Shown here: positions 35,792-45,500 of the stretch, in pieces
Numbering within the stretch: position 1 is the first letter of the stretch
Layout of the letters: every line of letters starts with the position of its first letter
Source of the DNA: Bacteroidales bacterium
Lineage (GTDB): Bacteria; Bacteroidota; Bacteroidia; Bacteroidales; UBA932
Direction: 5' to 3'
Length of the DNA stretch: 64,000 nucleotides
Assembly: GCA_017395045.1 (NCBI GenBank)
Contig: JAFPWG010000015.1
Span: 1-64,000, forward strand
Translations under genes and position numbers: made by a program
Notes under the pieces: generated by a model
The model's database searches: none
Told to the model about the DNA's origin: nothing
The model's input: only the letters and a program-made list of their open reading frames with translations

Positions 35792-38548
35792 CTATTCGCC
35801 AGCCGGAAGCTCGCAAATATTACCGTCAAAGTCCACGCGGGCAGCCTTGAAGGCGTCGCCCAGGGCACGGACCTGGCGGACGGAGGAACCGTCCATCTGG
35901 CTCATGGAATCCCAGTCGATGTCGTTGTTGCCGGCGCGGTCGATCATGTAGCTGTTGTCCGGCTCATCGGTGAAGCGCCAGTAGCTGAACAGGCCTTCGG
36001 AGTCGCTCGGAACGTCGCACAGACCGGCCACGATCTCGGACTGGCTGCGGGCCACGGTCCACACGCGGACGTAATCGATGAAGCCGTCGAAGAGCTGGCT
36101 GGTGCAATAGCCCGTGTCATCCCAGCGCTCGTCCCAGGACATACCCCACTCGAGACGCTCGAAGTTGAAGGACTGATGGGAATTCATCGCATAGGAGTTG
36201 ATGAATTCACCGTTGTCGTAGATGCTGATGTTGGTACCGTCCATCACGGCGGAGAGGGTGTGCCACATGCCGGCCTCGAAGATGTACGGCGTGCTCTCGC
36301 CCTGCTTGGTGACCTGCGGCTCGCTGCCGATCAGGTAGGAAGCGGAGAGGTGGAGCTGACCCTTGCCGGCGTTGCTGCCGTTGGAGAAACGGAGCATCAC
36401 GCCGTGCTCGCTGCGGTCCTCGACCGCACCGAGGCGGTTGGGCATACCGGGCTCGTGCCAGCTGTTGGCGTAGAAGTGCCATTCGATGGTGGCGTTGGTC
36501 AGCTCGGTCGGGTTTTCGAGCAGCCAGTTCTCGGAGAGTTCCGGGGTAATCTTGAACACCTTGCCGGTGAGTGTCTCACCGCCGGGCTGAGGACCGGGAC
36601 CGGGCTGGTCGCCGCTACCCTTCTCGCGGTAGCAGATGCCTTCCATACCGGCGTCAGCCAGGGTCTTCCAGGCAGCCGCAGCGGCATCGCCGTTGTCCTT
36701 GCGGTTGCCATTGCCGTCCCAGCAGTCGGTGAAATCAAGGCTCTGGGCCTCGTTCACCGTATTGGCGACATACTTGTCCTCGGCACCGTTGAAGACCCAG
36801 TTGGCAGCGAGACCTTCGGCCTTGCCGGCGGGCACTTCGCACAGGGTGGCGGTGATGTCCTCCACGCTCAGGGCACGGTTCCAGACACGGGCGAAGCCGA
36901 TGTAGCCGTTGAACGCCTGGGCGAGCGGCCAGTTGCTGCCGTCATCCCAAGTCATGGAGATGTCGAAGCGGTTCAGATCCCAGCTGTCAGCCGGGCGGGC
37001 ATTGTAGGAGGCGATGAGTTCATCGTCGTCATAGACGTGGACCTGGGTTCCGTCGCTGACGATAGTCATGACAACCCACTCGTTGAGGGGCCATACGTAC
37101 GGGGCGTCGCCCTTGCGGACCTGCTCCTGGTTCACACCGAAGACACCGGCGTTGAGGCACAGCTGACCGTCGGCGTCACCATCGTTGGAGAAGCGGAACA
37201 GGACGGACTTGCTTTCGTCGGCATTGGCGAACTCGCCGAGACGGTTGCTGTACAGGGTACGGCCCTGGGCATCCTTCTCGTTGAACTTGTGGTCGTTCCA
37301 GTGCTTGGAGAAGAACTTCACCTGCAGCGTGACATTGCCGGGATTCACGGAAATCGGGGTGTCCCAGATGAAGGTGGAATTCACCTTATAGTCGGAGATG
37401 TCGAACACCTTGTCCCAGCCGGCCGGGGTGTAGGGCTCCATCTCGGGCTTGGGCTCGGCCTCACCGGCCTTCTGGGCGATGGTGATGGTCTGGAGGACCT
37501 CCTCGGTGCCGGCGCGGACGATCTTCACTTCACCGGTACGGATTTCCTCGGTGGGGTTGTCGTCGACCTTGAGGACGATGGTGTAGTTCTGGGCGCGGGT
37601 CTCCACGAAGTGGATCCAGTCCACCTGCGGCTTCACCTCGAAAGCGAGGTTGGAGACGGCATGGGCTTCCACGACGGCGTCCTTCGCCTCGGCGATGTAC
37701 TCGATGCTCTCGTCCGTGATCTCGAAGGTGTCGGGCTCGGCTTCACCGCCGAAGGTGAGCTTGACGATGGAGGTCAGGCCGACCTGGGAGTCGGCATAGG
37801 CCAGGGCGGAACCCTTGACGACGGCGAGCGGGGTGACGGTGATCTTTTCGGCGTCGACCGTAGCGTCATAGTTGGCGTCGGTGAACACGTCCACGACGGT
37901 ATTCGCGGTCTTGTTCTCCACGGTGTAGGGAATCTCGAACGGATTGGTGCTGGTCACGGCATACTGGGTCTTCGCGATGACGAGCTTGAAGGCCTTCGCG
38001 AAGGGAATCTCGATGGTACTGTTGTCGTCCAGGGTGAGGACCACAGCCTTGTCGGTGACCTTGATATCCTTGAAGATGGCATCGCCGAGGCCGCCGCCCA
38101 TGGCGCCGACATCGGTCTTCTTGCCATCCACGGTGACGAACAGGTGACCGTTCTCCACGGAGAAGGACGGGGTCTGGCCCACAGGGAGATCCTTGCCGTC
38201 GACCTGGATGATCTGGCCGTTCAGCGCCCAGCAGAGAACGCCGGCGGAGTTGCGGACGACGGAGAGGTTGGTCTCGGCGCCGGCACCGGCGATTTCGAAG
38301 GTCACGACCTGGCCGGTCGTGTAGGTGACGGTCACACCGACGACCTTTCCGTCCTTGGTGAGTTCCTCGACCTTCTGGACGAACATGCCGTCGTTGGTCG
38401 CGCTCTGGATGGCCTTCATGTTGGCCTCCAGGTTGCCCACCTTGGTCTCGAGCGTGGTGACCCGGTTGCGCAGCTCGGAGTCGTCATACTCCCGGGCGCA
38501 CCCCACGAGGAGGAGCCCCAGTGCGAAAGCAGTAAATAACTTTTTCAT
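35792..38548 (-). CDS. Surface lipoprotein with coiled coil, BACON-like and two LamG domains
   Basis: 918 residues. Lipobox LLVGC (Cys about 18). A short coiled coil (about 25-60, RNRVTTLETKVGNLEANMKA) and a DUF4988-like N-terminal region with TVTYTTGQVVTFEIAG come first. A BACON-like module ending TITIAQKAGEAEP follows, then two concanavalin-like LamG domains (about 385-590 and 640-870) sharing motifs such as LYSNRLGEFANADES / MPNRLGAVEDRSEHGVMLRF. Such proteins bind glycans at the cell surface, in the place of SusE/F. It is the last gene of the SusCD operon, 21 bp after the DUF1735-LamG gene. An upstream in-frame ATG at 38569 would lengthen the signal by seven residues. Confidence 0.8.
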   Translation of the reverse strand: MKKLFTAFALGLLLVGCAREYDDSELRNRVTTLETKVGNLEANMKAIQSATNDGMFVQKVEELTKDGKVVGVTVTYTTGQVVTFEIAGAGAETNLSVVRNSAGVLCWALNGQIIQVDGKDLPVGQTPSFSVENGHLFVTVDGKKTDVGAMGGGLGDAIFKDIKVTDKAVVLTLDDNSTIEIPFAKAFKLVIAKTQYAVTSTNPFEIPYTVENKTANTVVDVFTDANYDATVDAEKITVTPLAVVKGSALAYADSQVGLTSIVKLTFGGEAEPDTFEITDESIEYIAEAKDAVVEAHAVSNLAFEVKPQVDWIHFVETRAQNYTIVLKVDDNPTEEIRTGEVKIVRAGTEEVLQTITIAQKAGEAEPKPEMEPYTPAGWDKVFDISDYKVNSTFIWDTPISVNPGNVTLQVKFFSKHWNDHKFNEKDAQGRTLYSNRLGEFANADESKSVLFRFSNDGDADGQLCLNAGVFGVNQEQVRKGDAPYVWPLNEWVVMTIVSDGTQVHVYDDDELIASYNARPADSWDLNRFDISMTWDDGSNWPLAQAFNGYIGFARVWNRALSVEDITATLCEVPAGKAEGLAANWVFNGAEDKYVANTVNEAQSLDFTDCWDGNGNRKDNGDAAAAAWKTLADAGMEGICYREKGSGDQPGPGPQPGGETLTGKVFKITPELSENWLLENPTELTNATIEWHFYANSWHEPGMPNRLGAVEDRSEHGVMLRFSNGSNAGKGQLHLSASYLIGSEPQVTKQGESTPYIFEAGMWHTLSAVMDGTNISIYDNGEFINSYAMNSHQSFNFERLEWGMSWDERWDDTGYCTSQLFDGFIDYVRVWTVARSQSEIVAGLCDVPSDSEGLFSYWRFTDEPDNSYMIDRAGNNDIDWDSMSQMDGSSVRQVRALGDAFKAARVDFDGNICELPAGE

Positions 38549-38569
38549 GGAATTATCAGTTTTGTTCAT

Positions 38570-39811
38570 TTATTGTGCACACTTGTTCTTTTCGTCCTTG
38601 ACCCAGACGATGGAGGCCCCGGCTTCGGGGGTGGTTACGTAGTCGGATTCGTTCTTCTGGCGCTCGGACTTGTCCCAGTCCATGTCGTTGCCGGCGACGG
38701 AATCGTGGAAGATGTGGCCTTCGCCTTCGTTCATCTTCCAGTAGCCGACGAGGCCCTCGGACTTGGGATCCACCGAACACTGCGTGGAGGCGATGTCGCT
38801 GGCGCTGCGGGCAATGTTCCAGATGCGCATCTCGGCCATGCGGCCGGTGTAGCTCTGGGAAGAACCGTAGCCACCCCAGGACATGCCGATCTCGAAGCGG
38901 TTCAGGTTGAAAGCCTGGTTGCCGGAGACGGAATTCTCGGTGGGGGTGTCCTTCTCGCCGTTGATGTAGACGCTCATGTTGGAGCCGTCCCAGACGATGG
39001 AGATCATGTACCACTGGTTCTGCTCGAAGGAGCCGGTGGCCGGGTCGCCGGTGGAACCGGTGACGTAACGGCCGGAGGGCGCCACGATGTCCAGGGTCTT
39101 CCAAGGCTTGCCGTTCTCGTTGAAGCGGAGCAGCACCTGGCCGCCGCCGTCTTCGTTCCAGCAGCAGAACCGGCACAGCTGGTCGTTGCCGCGGGACTTC
39201 ATGTTGTACGGATGGGCCTTGATCTCGAGGGTCCAGGTGTTCAGGCTGTAACCGGCGCCGAGGCTGTGCGTGGAGTATACGCCGATGCCCGGGATGTCCA
39301 GGGAGAAGGTCTCCATGGTCTTTCCGATCTTGATGAACAGGTTCTTGGAGGCGTCCAGGATATCGGCCTTGCCACCGTCCATATAGGCGACGGCGAGCGG
39401 AATCACGTAGTTGACGCCTTCCTGGATGAACGAGTTGTCACGCAGGGTGACGGAGGTCATCGGGGAGGTCGCGGTTCCCTTCTTGATGGTGACGAATTCG
39501 TCGTTGATCACGAAGGTGTTGCGCGGGACGGCGGCGTAGTTCGTCTTGTTCACGGCGTTGTAACGGACGACGGCCAGGCTGTCATAGGCGATATGGACCT
39601 GGACGTCCTCTTGGGCGACGCCCGTCAGGGAGACGGAGAAGTTGTAGGAGATCGGAATCTCGTCCGCCAGGATCTGGTCCTTGGAAATCGGCGAGGCGTC
39701 GGTTCCGGTGATGATGGCGATCTCCTGGCCATAGTCGAAATGGTCGGCCTTCTGGGTGCACGCGGCGAGGCAAAGGGCCGCGGCGGAAAGGAGTAAAATA
39801 TACTTTTTCAT
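38570..39811 (-). CDS. DUF1735 plus LamG surface lipoprotein
   Basis: 413 residues. Lipobox CLAACTQ. The N-terminal part (about 25-165) matches DUF1735, a module common in N-glycan loci (VHIAYDSLAVVRYNAVNKTN, GTATSPMTSVTLRDNSFIQE, YVIPLAV). A LamG domain follows (about 190-400, WYMISIVWDGSNMSVYING, RMAEMRIWNIARSASDI). In Bacteroides, DUF1735 is often fused directly to the GH18 endoglycosidase; here it is a separate protein encoded just after the GH18 gene. It probably holds the glycoprotein or the released glycan for GH18 and SusD. Confidence 0.82.
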   Translation of the reverse strand: MKKYILLLSAAALCLAACTQKADHFDYGQEIAIITGTDASPISKDQILADEIPISYNFSVSLTGVAQEDVQVHIAYDSLAVVRYNAVNKTNYAAVPRNTFVINDEFVTIKKGTATSPMTSVTLRDNSFIQEGVNYVIPLAVAYMDGGKADILDASKNLFIKIGKTMETFSLDIPGIGVYSTHSLGAGYSLNTWTLEIKAHPYNMKSRGNDQLCRFCCWNEDGGGQVLLRFNENGKPWKTLDIVAPSGRYVTGSTGDPATGSFEQNQWYMISIVWDGSNMSVYINGEKDTPTENSVSGNQAFNLNRFEIGMSWGGYGSSQSYTGRMAEMRIWNIARSASDIASTQCSVDPKSEGLVGYWKMNEGEGHIFHDSVAGNDMDWDKSERQKNESDYVTTPEAGASIVWVKDEKNKCAQ

Positions 39812-39821
39812 AAGGCGCGTC

Positions 39822-40958
39822 TTACTTGGCAGGGTTCACGATCTGGATGGCGCGGCGAAGGAAGGCGTAATTCTGGTAGTTGCCGGAATAGCCCTTCTTC
39901 TGGAGCGCGTCCACGCCGTTGTCATAGTCGTTGTCGATGTAGTAGGCACCAAAGCCGCCTTCACCGTTGCTGGCTTCGTTGGCATAGCGGGCATAGTGCT
40001 CCAGGGTGTACATCTTCGCGCCGCCCTCGGTGGTCATCGAGGTAGGGTAGCCGCCGTTGAGGTAGTTCGGGCCGTCCCCGGAGGACTGCTCGTACTGCTC
40101 GCAGTAGACCATCTTGGATTCGGGGCACCAGCCGGGGCCGCCGACACCGGAACCCTGCATGGAGTAGGCCTGTTTCACGAGATAGTCGATGTAGGGCTCG
40201 ACATTGGCGTCGGGATAGCCGCCGAAGTAGTCGATGATCAGGAGCTTGGAAGGGTCGGAACCCTTCGGGCCGAAATACTTGCCCACTTCGTCGATGACCC
40301 AGAAAATCTGCTGGGAACCCCAGCCTTCATAGTCGAAGTCCACGCCGTCCAGGCCATGGGTGTTCACGATGTCCACCACGAGACGGCCGTAAGCGCGGAT
40401 GCTTTCCTCGTTGCCGCCCTCCACCTTCCAGTACTTGCCGTCCAGTTCGAACTCCTGGCCATAGTGGGAGGCGTCGGCGTGCATCACGAAACGGGTACCC
40501 TTCACTTTCTGGCAGTACTCAAGGTCCGCATAGGCGTTCGGGGAATAATCATAGGTGTGCATCGGGGCGCGCTCGATCTCGCCGGTTTCGGGGTTCTTCA
40601 CGTTGCCGTAGAAGCAGGCGTCGGTGTACTCCTCCTTCATGGGCGTGCCCATCCAGAGGTTCACGATGTCCAGCGAATCCGGCAGGGCCATCAGGCGCGG
40701 GCGCATCGTCTTGTATTCGATGAAGAGGCTGGTCGCGCCTTCCGGCGGGGCCCAGCGGGCAAAGTACACGTAGGAGATGGTGTGCTTGGACTCCTTCCAC
40801 GCGCGGAGATCCTGGTAGTAGGGATCCTGCGCGTCCTTTTCGAGGTCGTACGTGTTGAAATGCTGGATTTCAAGCTTCTCCACCTTGGTGTCGCAGCTCT
40901 GGACCGCAAGAAGGGCCAGGGCGACAGGGATTATGCTCAGTATCTTTTTCATTTTCAC
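39822..40958 (-). CDS. GH18 endo-beta-N-acetylglucosaminidase, lipoprotein
   Basis: 378 residues. The lipobox ends at VQSC. The GH18 catalytic signature DGxDxDxE appears as LDGVDFDYEGWG, with both the assisting Asp and the acid Glu intact. Upstream YVYFARWAPPEG and MHADASHYGQEF, and downstream LIIDYFGGYPD and YIDYLVKQAY, complete the barrel. Family members of this size cut between the two core GlcNAc residues of N-glycans and release the glycan from protein. The lipid anchor and operon place (SusC, SusD, GH18, two LamG lipoproteins) indicate a cell-surface enzyme that supplies substrate to SusCD. The gap to susD is 6 bp. Confidence 0.9.
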   Translation of the reverse strand: MKMKKILSIIPVALALLAVQSCDTKVEKLEIQHFNTYDLEKDAQDPYYQDLRAWKESKHTISYVYFARWAPPEGATSLFIEYKTMRPRLMALPDSLDIVNLWMGTPMKEEYTDACFYGNVKNPETGEIERAPMHTYDYSPNAYADLEYCQKVKGTRFVMHADASHYGQEFELDGKYWKVEGGNEESIRAYGRLVVDIVNTHGLDGVDFDYEGWGSQQIFWVIDEVGKYFGPKGSDPSKLLIIDYFGGYPDANVEPYIDYLVKQAYSMQGSGVGGPGWCPESKMVYCEQYEQSSGDGPNYLNGGYPTSMTTEGGAKMYTLEHYARYANEASNGEGGFGAYYIDNDYDNGVDALQKKGYSGNYQNYAFLRRAIQIVNPAK

Positions 40959-40964
40959 GCGTCA

Positions 40965-42548
40965 TTAATTGTTGAACGGCTTGGCATCCCACCACAGGCG
41001 CACGCCTGCGTTGTCCACACCACCGAGGGCCTCGACGCCGGAGGCATAGCCTTCGGGGTTGTCGGTCTGCTCGGAGACGGGGTAGGGGACGCGGCGGATG
41101 CCCTGGTCGGTATTCACGATTCCGTTGGAGAAGTTGTTCGCCGGGGCGATCAGGACCGGGTAATGGAGGCGGCGGTATTCCGCCCAGGCCTCGGCGCTGT
41201 TCGGGAACAGGGCGATCCATTTCTGGGTGGCGATCTTCTCAAGCTTCTGCTCGTCGGAATCACCGTTGTTCCAGGCGATCGTGACGGTGGAAGGAGCGTT
41301 GGCATGGGCACGGGCAACGTTGTCGCGGAAAGCGGCCGGCTGGGCCGTCTTGTTCGCGATGTAGTTGGCGGCGCCGTCGGCGCCCCACTCTTCGAAGGAG
41401 AGCTTGATGCCCTGCTCATAGAACTCCTGGGCAGTACCGCCCATGTTCCAGCCCTTCAGGGCGCCCTCGGCGCGGAGGAAGGCCACTTCGGCGGCGTTCA
41501 GCCAGCAGATCTTGTAGTTCCCGGCGTTCGGGGCGGAGACCTTCGCGGCGGTGTTCTTGTAGTTGGTCCAACTGGACGGGGAGATGCCCGGACGCACGCC
41601 GTGGAGCTTGCCGTCACCGGCGGGTTTGGCAATCAGGAACATGCGGGGATCGTTGAAGCCGTTCAGGTAGGCGTCCATGGAAGCGCCCATCTGGGTGTCG
41701 GCATCGTTGAAATCCACGTTGATGGCATAGATCGGATGGCGGACGCCGCTCTCGGAGATGACGGCGTTGCCGCTGTTGCTCTCGATGACGCCGAAGGGGC
41801 TGGCGAGGGATTTCTCGGCCTCCTCACGGGCGAGGGAAGGGTCGGCGTAACTCACGCGGAGGGCGAGGCGAAGACGCAGCGAATTGGCGAACTGGACCCA
41901 TTTGACGGCGTCGCCGCCATAGACGAGGTCGTAGTCCTCGAGGAGCTTGGCTCCGGAGGCCGCCACTTTCTCAAGGATGTCGATGGACTCGTCGAGTTCG
42001 TCGAAGAACTGGAGGTAGACCTGGTCGAGCGGATCGTAGAGGTTGGAGAGGTCGCCTGTGTGGGAGTAGGCGATAGGGCCGTAATAGTCGGCCACCTGGT
42101 GCATCGAGGCCACTTTCAGGACCTTGGCGAGCGCCAGTTCATTCTCCATCCCGTATTCAAGGGCGGACTTCTCGAAGTTGGTGTAACCGCCCATAGCGTA
42201 CTGGTACTTGACGGTGAACATGCGGCGATGCCAGCCGTCGTTCACGTCCCAGCCGGCGTTGTGGCCGTCCCAGCCGGTAGGGGCCAGGTAGCCGCACCAG
42301 GTCTCGGCGCACAGGTTGTACATGATCTGGTAGTCGGAGTCCAGGTAAGTACCGTGCCGGTAGATGATGACGGAACGTTCGAGCTGCTGGAGCATGCCGC
42401 CGAGGGCGAGACCGTCCTGGGCCATCTGCTCGTCGCTGACGCCGAACTGATTCTTGCTGATTTCCTCGAAATGCTTGGTGCAGCCTGCCAGGACGGCAAT
42501 CGTCGCGGCCGCTGCAGTAAAGAGCTTAAAGATATTCTTCATTTTCAT
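40965..42548 (-). CDS. SusD/RagB-like outer-membrane lipoprotein
   Basis: 527 residues. Lipobox VLAGC. Alpha-helical SusD-like fold of the SusD-like_2 type: N-terminal FEEISKNQFGVSDEQM, TPR-like LAKVLKVASMHQVADYYGPI, FDELDESIDILEKV, VKWVQFANSLRLRLALRVSY and the late IATQKWIALFPNSAEAWAEY motif. It caps the SusC barrel and binds oligosaccharide. It begins 11 bp after the SusC stop in the same operon, as is standard for the pair. Confidence 0.93.
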   Translation of the reverse strand: MKMKNIFKLFTAAAATIAVLAGCTKHFEEISKNQFGVSDEQMAQDGLALGGMLQQLERSVIIYRHGTYLDSDYQIMYNLCAETWCGYLAPTGWDGHNAGWDVNDGWHRRMFTVKYQYAMGGYTNFEKSALEYGMENELALAKVLKVASMHQVADYYGPIAYSHTGDLSNLYDPLDQVYLQFFDELDESIDILEKVAASGAKLLEDYDLVYGGDAVKWVQFANSLRLRLALRVSYADPSLAREEAEKSLASPFGVIESNSGNAVISESGVRHPIYAINVDFNDADTQMGASMDAYLNGFNDPRMFLIAKPAGDGKLHGVRPGISPSSWTNYKNTAAKVSAPNAGNYKICWLNAAEVAFLRAEGALKGWNMGGTAQEFYEQGIKLSFEEWGADGAANYIANKTAQPAAFRDNVARAHANAPSTVTIAWNNGDSDEQKLEKIATQKWIALFPNSAEAWAEYRRLHYPVLIAPANNFSNGIVNTDQGIRRVPYPVSEQTDNPEGYASGVEALGGVDNAGVRLWWDAKPFNN

Positions 42549-42559
42549 ACGGCTTTGAC

Positions 42560-45500
42560 TTATTTGACGATACAGACTGCGACACGGTTGGATTCAGGGC
42601 TCTGGGAAGCATCGCGGTCTCCGGCGACGGAGGCACGGGAGATGCGGTCCCGAGAGATGCCGGCATTCACGAGCATTTCCACGACCTTGAGGGCGCGCTG
42701 CTCGGAGAGTTCACGGTTGATCTCGTCGGTGCCGGTGCCGCTGTCGGCATAACCGGTGACGGTGATCTTCGCATCCGGGTTCTCGACGAGGACCTGGCAG
42801 ATGCGGCCCAGCTTGAAGGCCTCTTCCGGACGGATTTCAGCCTTGCCGATCAGGAAGAAGAGATCGTCCTCGTAGGAATCGACCGGCGATCCCGTGGGGA
42901 CTTTGACTTCCTTCACGACTTCCTTGACCACTTCCTTCTCCACGACTTTCTCCACGACCTTCTCGACCACCTTGGGTTCGGAAGGAATGTAGACGGGAGC
43001 GCTTGCGGTCGGAGCGGCCTTGGAGGCGGTGCTGCCTCCGAAGTGGAGCTTCACGGCAAAGCCGAGGCTCCGGGTGGAAGGCTGCATGAAGTAGTCGACA
43101 CCCTGGTTATAGGTGCCCACGTTGGAAGTCATCTCAGGATCGAACGGAGCCTTGAGGTACAGCATGGCGAGGTTGTTGCCCACCACGGAGAGGGTGATTC
43201 CCTTGACCCAGGAACCGAGTTTCTTGACCGGGAGGTCATAGTTGAGGGAGAGTTCGGCGAGACGGGCGTTCGTGGCGGAATAGACATACTGGCTCATGAT
43301 GCCGTGGCGGATGCCGAGGGTCTGGTAGTACCCCTGGACGTCGGAAGTCTTCATTCCGTTGAATTCGAAATACCCCTTCTCGCGGGCGTCGGCGGTATCC
43401 TGGGACACACCGTAGTAGTCGAGGATAGCCTGCGTCTTGGAGATGGCGATACCGCCCAGTCGGGCCGTGAACAACCAGTTCAGGGTGAGGCCGTTCCAGC
43501 CGAGGTGACCGCCCCAGGAGAGACGGTGCTTGGCATCGGTGGTGCCGGCGTAGATCATGTCTTTCTCGTCATAGTCGGCGATGATCATGCCGTCGGCGTT
43601 GAGGCGGTAGAAGCCGTGTTCGTCGGTGGCGATGGTGGTCACATAGACATCACCCAGGGTGCCGCCTTCGTACAGGAAGTTGTTCAGGCCGCCGAACCCG
43701 CCCATGGGCATTCCGTTGGCGCTGCTGGTCGTTCCTTTCTCCGGATCCGTGAACTTGAGGTCCACGATCCTGTTCTTGTTCCAGGTCCAGGTAAGGTAGG
43801 TGCCGTAGTTCCACTTGCCGCGGTTGTCGTCGAAGCGGAGGGACATCTCGATACCGGTGTTGTCCACGCGGCCGCCGTTCAGGTACATGTCCGTGTTGAG
43901 GGAAGTGGTGGTAATACGGGGATCGAAGAACTGGTTGAAGGTCTTCGCGTAGTAGTAAGTCGCATCGATCTGCAGCTTGCTGTCGAAGAAATGGATGTTC
44001 GTACCCAGTTCCCAGGACTTCGTGCGTTCGGGGACGAGCTTAGTATTGCGGCGGCGGGCGCTGGTCGCAACGTTGCCGCTCACCTGCTCGTGGCGGGGAT
44101 CCAGCAGGAACAGGGCCGGATCCGGGGCGTTACCCACCTCGGAGTAGGAGCCGCGGATCTTCCAGTAGGGGAAGAAGGAGCTCTTAAGACCCGGGAGGAG
44201 TTCGGTGACGATGCCGGAAAGGCCGATGGTCGGATAGGTGATGCCGCCGGCCGTCCAAAGGGCGGAATTCCAGTCCACCCGGTAGGTCATGTCCAGATAG
44301 ACCTTGCTGCGATAGCCCAACTGGGCGTTCGCGAACACGGACTGGTTCTGGTAGCGGTAACCTGCCGAGGAAAGCAGCGTAGGGGAACTGTTCTGGTCGA
44401 TGTTGGTGTAGTCGAACTTGTTGTTGACGCTCTTCAGCGGACCGGAGACGTTGTCGGTCCGGAAGGTGATGTCGTCGATGTTGGCACCCATCACGCCGGT
44501 GAGGTTGAACACGTTGTCGCCGAAGTACTTGTTGAAGGTGGCGAGGACTTCGCCGAACTTCTGCTCGGTGTACTGGTTCACACGGCCGTAGAAGCCGTGC
44601 TTGGAACCTTCGGTGAAGAGGGTGTTGGTGGAAGCGTCGAACTTGCGCTCCTGGACTTCATCCGTGCGGTCGTACTTGGCGCGGGCGCTCAGGGTCAGCC
44701 ACTTGACAGGCTTGTAGGAGAGCTGTCCGGAACCCATCAGGCGGTTCTTCTGGTTCTGCCACTTCTGGTGCTCGGTGATCCAGTAGGGATTCTGCATCGA
44801 GTGCTCGAAGTCGTAGGGCCAGTACTGGGTCTTGATGTTGCGGCCGGCGTCATAACGCTCGTACACGCCCACCTTGGAGAAGTCGTCTCCCGCCGGGAAC
44901 AGATACACCGGGACGATCGGGTTGCCGTATTCGCCCTGGGCGATCATGTTCTGCTCGTTCACGCGGCCGTAGGTCATGTTCACATCCATCGTGAGGACGT
45001 CCTTCACCAGGTCGGTGGTGTTGCGGAAGGAGAGGTTGTAGCGGCCCACGTTGTTGTTGTGGACGATACCGCGGGCATTCGCGACGGCGGCGGAGACATA
45101 GGTCTGGCTGCGTTCCGTACCCGTGGACAGGGAGAGGGAGTTCACCTCGTTCACACCCGTCTGGAAGAAATCGCGCGGGTTGTAGGTGGACGGGGTGTCC
45201 AGCTTCGCGCCCCAGCTGTAGTAGGAACCGGGGGAGGAAGGACCGTAGGTGTTCTGGAACTGCGGCATCACGTACGCACGGGAGAAGGTGGTGGAGTTCG
45301 AGTAGTCGATGTCCAGCCGGTCCTTGCCGCCCTTCTTGGTGGTGATGATGATGACACCGTTCGCTGCATTGGCGCCGTACAGGGCCGCCGCGGACGGACC
45401 GGAGAGGACGGAGATCGACTCGATGTCGTCCTGGTTCAGGGAACCGAGCACGTCACCGGTCTGGCCGGCGCCGGCATAGACGCCCTCGGGCTGGGCGCCG

